Shown: one piece after another, positions 46,301 through 53,368 of the stretch
How the letters are laid out: every line of letters begins with the position of its first letter
Position numbering within the stretch: position 1 is the first letter of the stretch
From: Hoylesella timonensis 4401737 = DSM 22865 = JCM 15640
GTDB lineage: Bacteria; Bacteroidota; Bacteroidia; Bacteroidales; Bacteroidaceae
NCBI RefSeq assembly: GCF_000455445.1
Contig: NZ_HG417093.1
Span: forward strand, 146,502 to 206,952
Length of the DNA: 60,451 nucleotides
Direction: 5' to 3'
The notes under the pieces: model-generated
What the model saw: the letters and a program-made list of their open reading frames with translations, nothing else
Database searches by the model: none
What the model was told of the DNA's origin: nothing
Translations under genes and position numbers: made by a program

Positions 46301-46930
46301 GCCTACTTTGGCGTGAAAAAAGCTTGCGAACCATTGCACATACAGTGGAATGCAAGTACTCGAAAAATGGAGGTTGTCAATCTTCATAAAATGGTGAAAG
46401 ACAGCTTGACAGCGCAATGTGAGGTGCTGGACATGTGGGGAAAATCCATTATGAAGTATCAACAGCGGATAGAAATCAAGCCCGATACAACCGTAGAGTG
46501 CATGGCTATCGATGCGCCTGCTATCCATGGTACGGTCTATTACTTGAAGATGTCGCTATTAGATGCACAAAACAAGGTGTTATCTGACAATTTTTATGTT
46601 TGTTCTACCGATGAGGGCAACTTCCAAGCCTTGCACTCTTTGCCCACCGTTAAGCCTACTGTGACATTTGTCAAGGATAAGAATAAGGTGAAGGTAGAAC
46701 TGTACAATCCCACTGATACCCCTGCCATGCTCATTCGTTTGCAATTAAAAGGTAGCGATGGCGAACAGATTTTGCCAGTCGACTATACCGACAACTATTT
46801 CCATTTGATGCCACATGAACGCAAAACAGTTGTCATTGCATGGGAAGAGGAAGATGCGCGAGGGGTTGATGTGCAGTTGCAACTGGAGGGAATGAACGTG
46901 CCAACAGCGCATATCCCATTCGTGAGGTGA
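43361..46930 (+). CDS. Exported glycoside hydrolase family 2 protein
   Basis: This 1189-residue protein has a signal peptide to about AFAQ (residue 25). About 30-350 holds two F5/8 type C-like (discoidin) regions; the second reads WMSATSSDEWVKVDLGAQAS and ARYVKVKMTASKNGKPFVLS. Then come the GH2 sugar-binding and immunoglobulin-like domains and the TIM barrel. The acid/base Glu810 is in CIALYCGRNEGFPPKT and the probable nucleophile Glu946 is in YRAMFESGSKHR. WMSHPCWPSMTWQTYDYYL resembles exo-beta-glucosaminidase/mannosidase-type GH2 enzymes; the substrate is not certain. The GH95 gene follows. Confidence 0.9.
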   Translation: MIRHSRYFYGFLVTMTFWVQFAFAQTYTRGIGIYPGRVQEAYVPTLVQDNTYRNIALHRKAYHSSSYDYNLTAQLITDGIITHALPSRLTVTTNQGILPLREREWAIDRGEYTRNILLGSKAFIQYQWDNMHVTANEISIVARVAYHEQQATKGYKIRLLACDERGKWQVVAQQAADSLPGVASRYKAHSDPNKVTDTELLPTRNLKMAFRLNGKVPHLYGLRLELQMAGAAHWTLTQLNFAQNGTPVTDVLPSAAFRSAWMSATSSDEWVKVDLGAQASFDKIKLHWLNKAIRGEVLVSKDDEHWERISTLQQRTQRQETIACKATARYVKVKMTASKNGKPFVLSEIEVMGRGGLTAKPYPEGTYQDNRWSLNGGNWRLQRASEVHAMGEQIASLNFDDSGWITATVPATVLSSYVNIGAVPHPNKDNQLFMASESFFNSNFWYRRTFFLPKEMVGQTVFLNFDGINWKANIYLNGKRINRIEGAFIRSKTEITHLLREGKNVLAVEIIKTQHPGAVKEKNQLNTDFNGGILGADNPTFHATIGWDWISTVRGRNIGIWNHVYLTSEGCVTLSDAVVTTRLHLPDTLATVTPSVRLTNNQQHPIHGVLKGWIGTVKFEKPVTIPASTTIEATFLPTDYAQLQRQRLRLWWPNGYGEPYLYDAGYTFEAHDGDSQPLHYKAGIRQMSYKDVDTRLTLYINGKRFVPLGGNWGFSESNLNYRAREYDAAVKYHRNMNCNMIRNWVGQTGNDEFYEACDRYGIMVWKDFWLANPSDGPDPQDERMFLNNAEDDVYRIRNHPCIALYCGRNEGFPPKTLDTALRQFVNNMHPDMLYISSSADEGVSGHGPYWALPEKEYFEKQTGKLHTERGMPNVMNYESLCRTLSPHHLWPQNDAWGKHDYTLEGAQRGASFNGIIEKAFGVIGDAHQFTKLAQWVNYNGYRAMFESGSKHRLGLLIWMSHPCWPSMTWQTYDYYLEPTAAYFGVKKACEPLHIQWNASTRKMEVVNLHKMVKDSLTAQCEVLDMWGKSIMKYQQRIEIKPDTTVECMAIDAPAIHGTVYYLKMSLLDAQNKVLSDNFYVCSTDEGNFQALHSLPTVKPTVTFVKDKNKVKVELYNPTDTPAMLIRLQLKGSDGEQILPVDYTDNYFHLMPHERKTVVIAWEEEDARGVDVQLQLEGMNVPTAHIPFVR

Positions 46931-47011
46931 GGATATTTGCAGGTTCTGCGAATTCTGTGAAACAACGTCCACTGTGTAAAACGTGTGTTCTTTGTATCAA
47001 AATTGTTCAAC

Positions 47012-47073
47012 ATAAAGGGTAGGGAGCATTCAAACCATGCCACTGAAATCATGGATGCTCACCTTCCCTTTAT
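47012..47073 (+). other. Imperfect hairpin after the GH2-family gene
   Basis: ATAAAGGGTAGGGAGCAT...CATG and CATGGATGCTCACCTTCCCT.TTAT form a long imperfect stem, with no T-run after it. It may be a weak terminator or a 3' stability element. Confidence 0.5.
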
Positions 47074-47160
47074 GAAGAAATAGCTAAAGTTCCGCCTTAA
47101 CAAAAAGAAAGGATTTTGTTTTTATGTGCACGATTGAGCGTAAAAATCCTATTTTTTGTA

Positions 47161-47168
47161 TACCTTTG
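47161..47168 (+). promoter_or_regulatory. -7 promoter box of the GH95-family gene
   Basis: TACCTTTG. It places the transcript start near 47175, after a possible ATG at 47156, so the ATG at 47198 is the better start. Confidence 0.65.
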
Positions 47169-47197
47169 TATCATTCTTTACAAATACTACAACCTAT

Positions 47198-50083
47198 ATG
47201 ACAAAGATTTTTACAACACTAACAGCATTGCTTGTTAGCATGCTTGCTTTTGCACAACCCTCCATGCCAACCATTAGTACCGCTGGCAACGAAGTGTACT
47301 ATTACATTCAGATGCAACGAGGTCAAGCCGTCATCACCTCTATGGGTAATGGGAGTAAGGTGCAAACCGCCACTCCTGTGGCAAACATGAAGAAACAGCA
47401 AACGTGGAAAATAGAAAAGCAAGGCGACAGTTATCGTTTTGTGAATGCAGCAGGACAAACGCTGTATTATAACACTTCGCTCAATTTCTTTTGTGCTGGC
47501 ACGCAACCCAATGGCGTCAAGGATCTGAAAATACTGAAAACTACCAACACAGAATATCAAGGCTTCGAGATTTCCACCACAGGAAGCGGACAAACGTTCC
47601 TGAATCAATGGAGAGGAGCTGGTGTTGGTCGCGAGTTGGGCTTATGGTTTCAAGGCGATCCGAACAACCCACTGCAATTTGTCGCTACCAACGACATGGT
47701 TATCAATGATGCCAAACCCACTCCCATCAACGAAGTGTCCCTAACGGGGTCTACGACATGGAAGCCTACCAACAAACACACGCTGTGGTACACAAAGCCT
47801 GCCACCATATGGATGACATCCACTCTGCCGATTGGTAATGGACAGTTTGGCGGCTGTGTCATGGGAGGTGTGAAGAGAGATGAAGTGCAATTCAACGACA
47901 AGACATTGTGGAAAGGTCATGTAGGAACAGTTGTGGACAATCCTAATTATGGATCATACCTGAACTTTGGCAATCTATATATCACGTCAACAGACAGCCG
48001 TCTCAACGCAGCGACCAATTATCGTCGTTGGCTGGATATCGACCAATCTAAGGCAGGGGTAGCATACACTGCCAATGGTGTTGATTATCAAAGAGAGTAC
48101 ATTTGTTCGTACCCCGACAAGGTGATAGCCATACATTACAAAGCCAGCGAGAAGGGAAAGATTAGTAACAACATCATTCTGTTCAACCAAAACGGAAAAA
48201 CGCCTACCTATAACATGAATGGCACCACTGGCGTCATCACCTTCCAAGGCGAAGTGCCACGCACAGGCACGCCCAAAGGGGAATCCTACTATTGTAAGGC
48301 ATACGTTACGGCAACGGGTGGCACGATTGCCGTTGACAAAGATGGTGGTATCGACGTGAAAAATGCTGACGAGATGTTTATCTATCTCTATGGCACTACC
48401 AATTTTGACGCTTCCAATGACGAATATATCTCTGATGCAGCTTTGCTACCTTCGCATGTCACAGGCGTTGTAGATGCCACCTTGAGCAAGGGCTATGCGG
48501 CGATATGTGACGCGCATGTGGAAGACTATAAAGCTTTGTACGACCGCTGTCAACTCAACATCACGAACGCGATGCCAAGCGTAACGACACGACAGCTCAT
48601 TGACGACTTTGCCATAAGTCCGGCAGACAATTTACTGTTAGAGGAAATTTATTTCTGCTACGGTCGGTATCTTATGATTAGCAGCAGCCGAGGCGTTGAC
48701 TTGCCAAGCAATTTGCAAGGTATCTGGAACAACGTTAACAATCCTGCGTGGAACAGTGACATTCACTCAAATATCAATGTACAGATGAATTACTGGCCCG
48801 CTGAAATCACCAATCTCAGTGAGTTGCATCTTCCTTTCTTGAAGTACATACACCGCGAGGCTTGCGAGCGTCCACAATGGCGGGCTAACGCTCAACAGAT
48901 AGCAGGACAAACAGTAGGTTGGACGCTGACAACCGAAAACAACATCTATGGGTCGGGCTCCAATTGGATGCAAAATTATACCATTGCTAACGCTTGGTAC
49001 TGCATGCACTTGTGGCAGCACTACCGTTTCACATTGGACAAAGAGTATCTGAAAAACATTGCTTATCCAGCCATGCGCTCATGCGCTGAATATTGGTTGC
49101 AACGATTGGTGAAAGCTGCCGACGGCACTTACGAGTGTCCCAACGAGTATTCACCTGAGCATGGACCTAGAAGCCAGAATGCTACTACACACTCACAACA
49201 ATTGGTTTGGGACTTGTTCAACAATACCTTACAGGCGATAGCAGAGTTGGGTATTAACGAGGATGTCACCTTCCTTAACGACCTGAACAATAAATTCAAG
49301 AAACTGGATACTGGTTTGGCGATAGAAAATATGAATGGGCAGTCGCTCTTACGCGAATGGAAGTACACATCGCAGGCTACTGTTCCTTCCTATAATTCGC
49401 ATCGACACATGTCGCATCTTATGGGACTATACCCGGGCAACCAAATTGGACGAGATATTGACGCCAACATCTATGAAGCTGCTCTCAACTCGCTCAACAC
49501 GAGGGGGTATGCAGGTACGGGTTGGTCTATGGGGTGGAAAGTGAACCTACATGCCAGAGCACGCAACGGCAACGTGTGCCAAAGACTCCTGAGAACAGCA
49601 TTGCATTTCCAAGACAACACTGGCAACAGTGAAGGAGGAGGCGTGTACGAAAACCTATGGGATGCACACACACCTTATCAGATTGACGGAAACTTTGGCG
49701 CATGTGCAGGGATGGCGGAGATGCTCTTGCAGAGTCATCTCGGAAAATTTGATATCCTACCCGCATTACCAACGATGTGGAAAAACGGAAGTGTAAAGGG
49801 ACTTTGCGCCGTAGACAATTTTGAAGTGTCCATTGAGTGGAAGAACAACAAGGCAGTGTCCATCGACATCGTATCCAAAGCTGGCAAGAAAGCTACCGTG
49901 AAATATCCTAAGATTGCCACTGGCTTCACTCTGACTGATGGACAGGGCAACAAAGTAACTGCGACCAAGGTAAGCGATGACGAAATTACATTCAATACCT
50001 CCAAGGGTGCGACCTATCGCCTGACGACGACAGACCCCATAGGTATTGATAAAACTGTAGTAAAACGAGGAGGAAAGGGGTAA
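47198..50083 (+). CDS. Exported GH95-family alpha-L-fucosidase/galactosidase, apparently cut short by a TAA
   Basis: The start at 47198 (MTKIFTTLTALLVSMLAFAQ) gives a signal peptide and 961 residues to TAA 50081. An N-terminal beta-trefoil-like region of about 130 residues precedes the GH95 core. Expected catalytic residues are visible: Asn525 and Asn527 (WNSDIHSNINVQMNYWPAE), Glu654 (NEYSPEHGP) and Asp830 (YQIDGNFGACAGMAEM). GH95 enzymes remove alpha-1,2-linked L-fucose, or L-galactose, from glycans. The open frame continues past the stop for 46 codons (50084-50224), with a sorting-domain-like tail, so the signal may have been lost by a nonsense mutation. Confidence 0.93.
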   Translation: MTKIFTTLTALLVSMLAFAQPSMPTISTAGNEVYYYIQMQRGQAVITSMGNGSKVQTATPVANMKKQQTWKIEKQGDSYRFVNAAGQTLYYNTSLNFFCAGTQPNGVKDLKILKTTNTEYQGFEISTTGSGQTFLNQWRGAGVGRELGLWFQGDPNNPLQFVATNDMVINDAKPTPINEVSLTGSTTWKPTNKHTLWYTKPATIWMTSTLPIGNGQFGGCVMGGVKRDEVQFNDKTLWKGHVGTVVDNPNYGSYLNFGNLYITSTDSRLNAATNYRRWLDIDQSKAGVAYTANGVDYQREYICSYPDKVIAIHYKASEKGKISNNIILFNQNGKTPTYNMNGTTGVITFQGEVPRTGTPKGESYYCKAYVTATGGTIAVDKDGGIDVKNADEMFIYLYGTTNFDASNDEYISDAALLPSHVTGVVDATLSKGYAAICDAHVEDYKALYDRCQLNITNAMPSVTTRQLIDDFAISPADNLLLEEIYFCYGRYLMISSSRGVDLPSNLQGIWNNVNNPAWNSDIHSNINVQMNYWPAEITNLSELHLPFLKYIHREACERPQWRANAQQIAGQTVGWTLTTENNIYGSGSNWMQNYTIANAWYCMHLWQHYRFTLDKEYLKNIAYPAMRSCAEYWLQRLVKAADGTYECPNEYSPEHGPRSQNATTHSQQLVWDLFNNTLQAIAELGINEDVTFLNDLNNKFKKLDTGLAIENMNGQSLLREWKYTSQATVPSYNSHRHMSHLMGLYPGNQIGRDIDANIYEAALNSLNTRGYAGTGWSMGWKVNLHARARNGNVCQRLLRTALHFQDNTGNSEGGGVYENLWDAHTPYQIDGNFGACAGMAEMLLQSHLGKFDILPALPTMWKNGSVKGLCAVDNFEVSIEWKNNKAVSIDIVSKAGKKATVKYPKIATGFTLTDGQGNKVTATKVSDDEITFNTSKGATYRLTTTDPIGIDKTVVKRGGKG

Positions 50084-50224
50084 CGCATCGTAGCAACGCA
50101 TTATTATCTTCCAAACGAAACGCAGATTACGTCCCCCTCCAAAAACGGACTCTACATCGCCAGTCAGCAGTACGAAAATGGCAAGAAAGAAACATTTAAG
50201 TTCGTAATCGATCGCAGCGAGTAA
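50084..50224 (+). pseudogene. Open 46-codon tail of the GH95 gene beyond an in-frame TAA
   Basis: In the same frame as the GH95 gene, right after TAA 50081-50083, 46 codons run to TAA 50222-50224. The tail reads RIVATHYYLPNETQITSP, then SKNGLYIASQQYENGKKETF and KFVIDRSE. This resembles C-terminal tails of secreted Bacteroidota proteins (GxYI...NGK...K.V pattern), which in T9SS-bearing species act as sorting signals. M20 gene starts 15 bases later. Confidence 0.7.
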
Positions 50225-50239
50225 TCGTCTTCCAAAGAT

Positions 50240-51418
50240 ATGAGTAAAATGAACGTAAAACCAAGGAGAGAATTGGCAGCCATGTTGCCACTGATGAAAC
50301 AGTGGATGGAAGCCATGCACCAAGAGCCTGAGCTATCTACCCAAGAGGTAAATACAGGCAAGTATGTTGCCGACCTGCTAAAGAATATGGGCTACGAGGT
50401 TCATGAGCATGTAGGAAATCATGGCATTGAGGGTGTGGTAGGTGTACTAAGTCATGGCGATGGAAAGAAGAAAATAGGTATTAGAGCCGACATGGATGCG
50501 CTCCCTATTCAAGAGGTCAACAACCTACCTTATAAAAGTAGGCATGACGGTATTTCTCATCTCTGCGGACACGACGGTCATAGTGCTATGGCACTTGGGG
50601 CAGCTAAGTATCTGGCAGACACAAAGCACTTCAATGGTACCGTTTACTTCTATTTTCAGCCTGCCGAAGAGACCATGCAGGGCGGTCCTTCAATGATTGA
50701 TGATGGACTTTTCAAGAAGTTTAATGCCGATAGAATATATGCCATACACAACATACCTGGGCTACCAAAGGGTGTACTGCATTTCCATGATGGAGAAACG
50801 ATGTCGGCGGTAGATAATTGGGAGATACGCTTAATGGGGCGTGGTGGGCATGGCTCTATGCCCGAATTAAGTATTGACCCCGTCGTTGCAGGTGCTTCTT
50901 TGGTGATGGCACTACAGACGATTGTAGCTCGCAACCTCTCTCCTTGGAATAATGGCGTGGTCACCATCGGCTCATTCCAAGCAGGGAATGCAGGAAACGT
51001 TATTCCAGACGAAGCTGTACTCAAGTTGTCTATGCGCAACATGCAGCCCGATGGACGAAAGTTAGTGTTGCAACGTATTCGTGAGATCACTGCTGCCCAA
51101 GCAGAATGCTTTGGGTGTGAGTATGAAATAAAAGAGGGACAACCCGGAGCAGTACTTATCAATTCGCACGAAGAAACGGCTTTTGCTGCCGAAGTGGCAC
51201 GCAAATACTTTGGAGAGGAAAATGTAGTGTACCCTTGCAAGCCATTGATGAGCAGTGAAGACTTTGCCTTTATGTTGCAAGAGCGACCAGGAAGTTACAT
51301 CATGTTAGGTAATGGTGAAACGCCTATGGTACACAATCCTAAGTACATCTTCGATCAGGAAATCCTCCCCATAGGTGCTTCGCTGTGGGTCGCCTTGTGT
51401 GAAGAATATCTCAAGTAG
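50240..51418 (+). CDS. M20-family amidohydrolase (N-acyl-amino acid/peptide hydrolase)
   Basis: This 392-residue protein has metal ligands in IRADMDALPIQEVN (about 81-94), LCGHDGHSAMALGA (Cys109, His111, His114) and FYFQPAEETMQGG (Glu143, Glu144), the GRGGHGSMPE dimer-domain segment and MSSEDFAFML near the C-terminus. Family members remove acyl groups from amino acids or hydrolyse hippurate or indole conjugates; the substrate is not known. No signal peptide, so it is cytoplasmic. It starts 15 bases after the GH95 tail frame. Confidence 0.93.
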   Translation: MSKMNVKPRRELAAMLPLMKQWMEAMHQEPELSTQEVNTGKYVADLLKNMGYEVHEHVGNHGIEGVVGVLSHGDGKKKIGIRADMDALPIQEVNNLPYKSRHDGISHLCGHDGHSAMALGAAKYLADTKHFNGTVYFYFQPAEETMQGGPSMIDDGLFKKFNADRIYAIHNIPGLPKGVLHFHDGETMSAVDNWEIRLMGRGGHGSMPELSIDPVVAGASLVMALQTIVARNLSPWNNGVVTIGSFQAGNAGNVIPDEAVLKLSMRNMQPDGRKLVLQRIREITAAQAECFGCEYEIKEGQPGAVLINSHEETAFAAEVARKYFGEENVVYPCKPLMSSEDFAFMLQERPGSYIMLGNGETPMVHNPKYIFDQEILPIGASLWVALCEEYLK

Positions 51419-51528
51419 GAGATTGTAGGGTTTCAGAAGAACAGTTTTCTTTCGGGAAGCCAAACTTTTTTGTCTCTTGAACAACTGCTGCAGTGCGTAT
51501 TTTTGTAGCGAGTAAAAGAGCGGAAATG

Positions 51529-51850
51529 TCCTGTTTTTTCAAAATTTGGCATCTGTGAAATAGAAAAAATAATGATGTTTGAAAGCGGTAAATAACCCTT
51601 CAAATGCGTTGTTTCTTCACCTTTTTCCAATAACTCATTGGGTTAATGTGCTTTGAAACATGGGATAACAGCGCAATATCATGCATCTAAGGAGACTAAG
51701 TACATGCTTTAGCGAGGTTAAAGTAATGAGTTAATAATAGAGACATAGTGCGTCAATCGCATAACGCACTGACAATAAGAGTTTTATATTTTTAGCGTAT
51801 TTGCGACCAAGTAATGAGTTGGTTGCAAATACGCTCGTATTTTGAGCCGA
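51529..51850 (+). repeat. Diverged relative of the interspersed repeat
   Basis: It starts GTCCTGTTTTTTCAAAATTT and contains GAAATAGAAAAAAT, ...CCCTTCAAATGCG and TACATGCTTTAGCG in the same order as copies A-C. It ends with the strong hairpin AGCGTATTTGCGACCAA - GTAATGAG - TTGGTTGCAAATACGCT (51797-51838), whose arms differ by one GU pair. The first arm is shared with copies A-C. No gene is seen in the 51419-51957 gap. Confidence 0.6.
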
Positions 51851-51957
51851 TGTTAATATTTTTCATAAAAAATAAAGCATCTCAGTCCCTCTATTTATGC
51901 ACACTTCTAACATGGTGAGCAGACAGATTTACAACGCCTACTTGTTGCGCAAAGTTA

Positions 51958-53040
51958 TCAAATATACTCGTTGCCTTTCTTGATTTGCACCTCATTAATG
52001 TACTTTCGCAGCAATGCCGAGGAATCTTCTTTCTTGCATATGAGCAGTACGTTGTCGTGTTCGGCAATGATGTAGCCGTCTAAACCGTTAATGATGCCTA
52101 ACTTACCCTTCGACAGTTTGATGACATTGTTCTGACAGGCTTCAAGCATCACATTGCTATCAATAATGACATTGTCCGATTCGCTTTTCTGCATGGATTC
52201 GTAGATACTGTGCCACGTTCCAATATCTGCCCAACCAAATGAGCATTTCATCACGTACACATCTTCCGATTTCTCCAAAACACCATAATCTACGGATAAG
52301 TTGGAGTAGAGTGGATAGTTTTTATGAATAAACTTGTTTTCTTCTTCAATGGTCCATTGTGGATTCATCTGATCAAGATTTCCCAACACAAAGGGGAGCA
52401 AACGGTCTAAGCATCTCGACAAAAATTTAATGTTCGACATAAACATACCCGTGTTCCAATAAAACTCGCCACTTTCTACAAACATTTTGGCAAACTCTCT
52501 TTCTGGCTTTTCTGTGAACGACTGCACTTTATACACATTGTTTCCAGCAGATTCACCTAATTGTATATAGCCATATCCTGGTTCGGGGCGAGTGGGCTTG
52601 ATGCCCAAGGTGAGAAGTCCTGCCTGTTGTTCTACAAAGTCAAACCCCTTTAGAACATCATCCACAAACGCCTTTTCGTTTTGTATCACTTGGTCAGACG
52701 GCACTACTAATAAGTTGGCATTTTCATTATATCGCATGATGCGATGTGCAGCCCATGCTACACTGGGCGCCGTATTTCGATGAATAGGCTCCGCCAAGAT
52801 TTGCTCTTCCGTCAAGTCGGGTAGCTGTTCTCGTATCCATGGCAAATAAGCTTGATTGGTACAAACAAAGATATGATCTGTGGGAACTATTTTCAATTGG
52901 CGGTCGTAGGCTTGTTGAAGCAACGTGCGACCCGTACCGAAAAAGTCGATAAATTGTTTAGGCTTTTTCTCTCTGCTGCAGGGCCAAAGGCGTTTTCCCT
53001 TTCCTCCAGCAAGAATGACGCAATAGTTGTTATCTGACAT
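51958..53040 (-). CDS. Mannose-1-phosphate guanylyltransferase
   Basis: This makes GDP-mannose for polysaccharide and fucose precursors. The start at 53040 is used (MSDNNYCVILAGG); earlier Met codons at 53052 and 53046 are possible. The nucleotide-binding loop LAGGKGKRLWPCSREKKPKQ is followed by EPIHRNTAPSVAWAA, VVPSDQVI and FTEKPEREFA. GEFYWNTGMF and FGWADIGTWHS are typical. 360 residues, without the C-terminal mannose isomerase domain of bifunctional enzymes. Upstream a weak -7 box (TAACTTCG at about 53082-53075) is visible. The 53041-53368 gap otherwise shows nothing. Confidence 0.95.
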   Translation of the reverse strand: MSDNNYCVILAGGKGKRLWPCSREKKPKQFIDFFGTGRTLLQQAYDRQLKIVPTDHIFVCTNQAYLPWIREQLPDLTEEQILAEPIHRNTAPSVAWAAHRIMRYNENANLLVVPSDQVIQNEKAFVDDVLKGFDFVEQQAGLLTLGIKPTRPEPGYGYIQLGESAGNNVYKVQSFTEKPEREFAKMFVESGEFYWNTGMFMSNIKFLSRCLDRLLPFVLGNLDQMNPQWTIEEENKFIHKNYPLYSNLSVDYGVLEKSEDVYVMKCSFGWADIGTWHSIYESMQKSESDNVIIDSNVMLEACQNNVIKLSKGKLGIINGLDGYIIAEHDNVLLICKKEDSSALLRKYINEVQIKKGNEYI

Positions 53041-53333
53041 TTTCATGCGCAATATTTTGTGTTTTGTTTTCGAAGTTACTTAAATATCTTTTACGAACCA
53101 AGTATTTTAGTATTATTTAGTCCAATTTTTGAATATTCAAAAATTCATACTCCACAGTTTCTTCTCAAGCGCATCACAAGTTTGAAGATGAAAGGAGTGA
53201 GGCTTGAAGAAGAACGAGCAAACAACTTGGGATAGCAGTACTGTCATACAATCGAAATAAGTGTGATAACAGTCGTTACAGAGTTGTCACACCATTCTCA
53301 TAGTGACGAAATACGAATGCAATATCTGTGTGA

Positions 53334-53341
53334 TACTTTTG
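53334..53341 (+). promoter_or_regulatory. -7 promoter box of the second receptor cassette
   Basis: TACTTTTG, 28 bases before the receptor start. An imperfect dyad (GTGTGATAACA...TTGTCACAC, 53260-53291) lies about 45 bases upstream of it. Confidence 0.65.
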
Positions 53342-53368
53342 CAGCGTTAATGATAAGTTCGAAAATAA

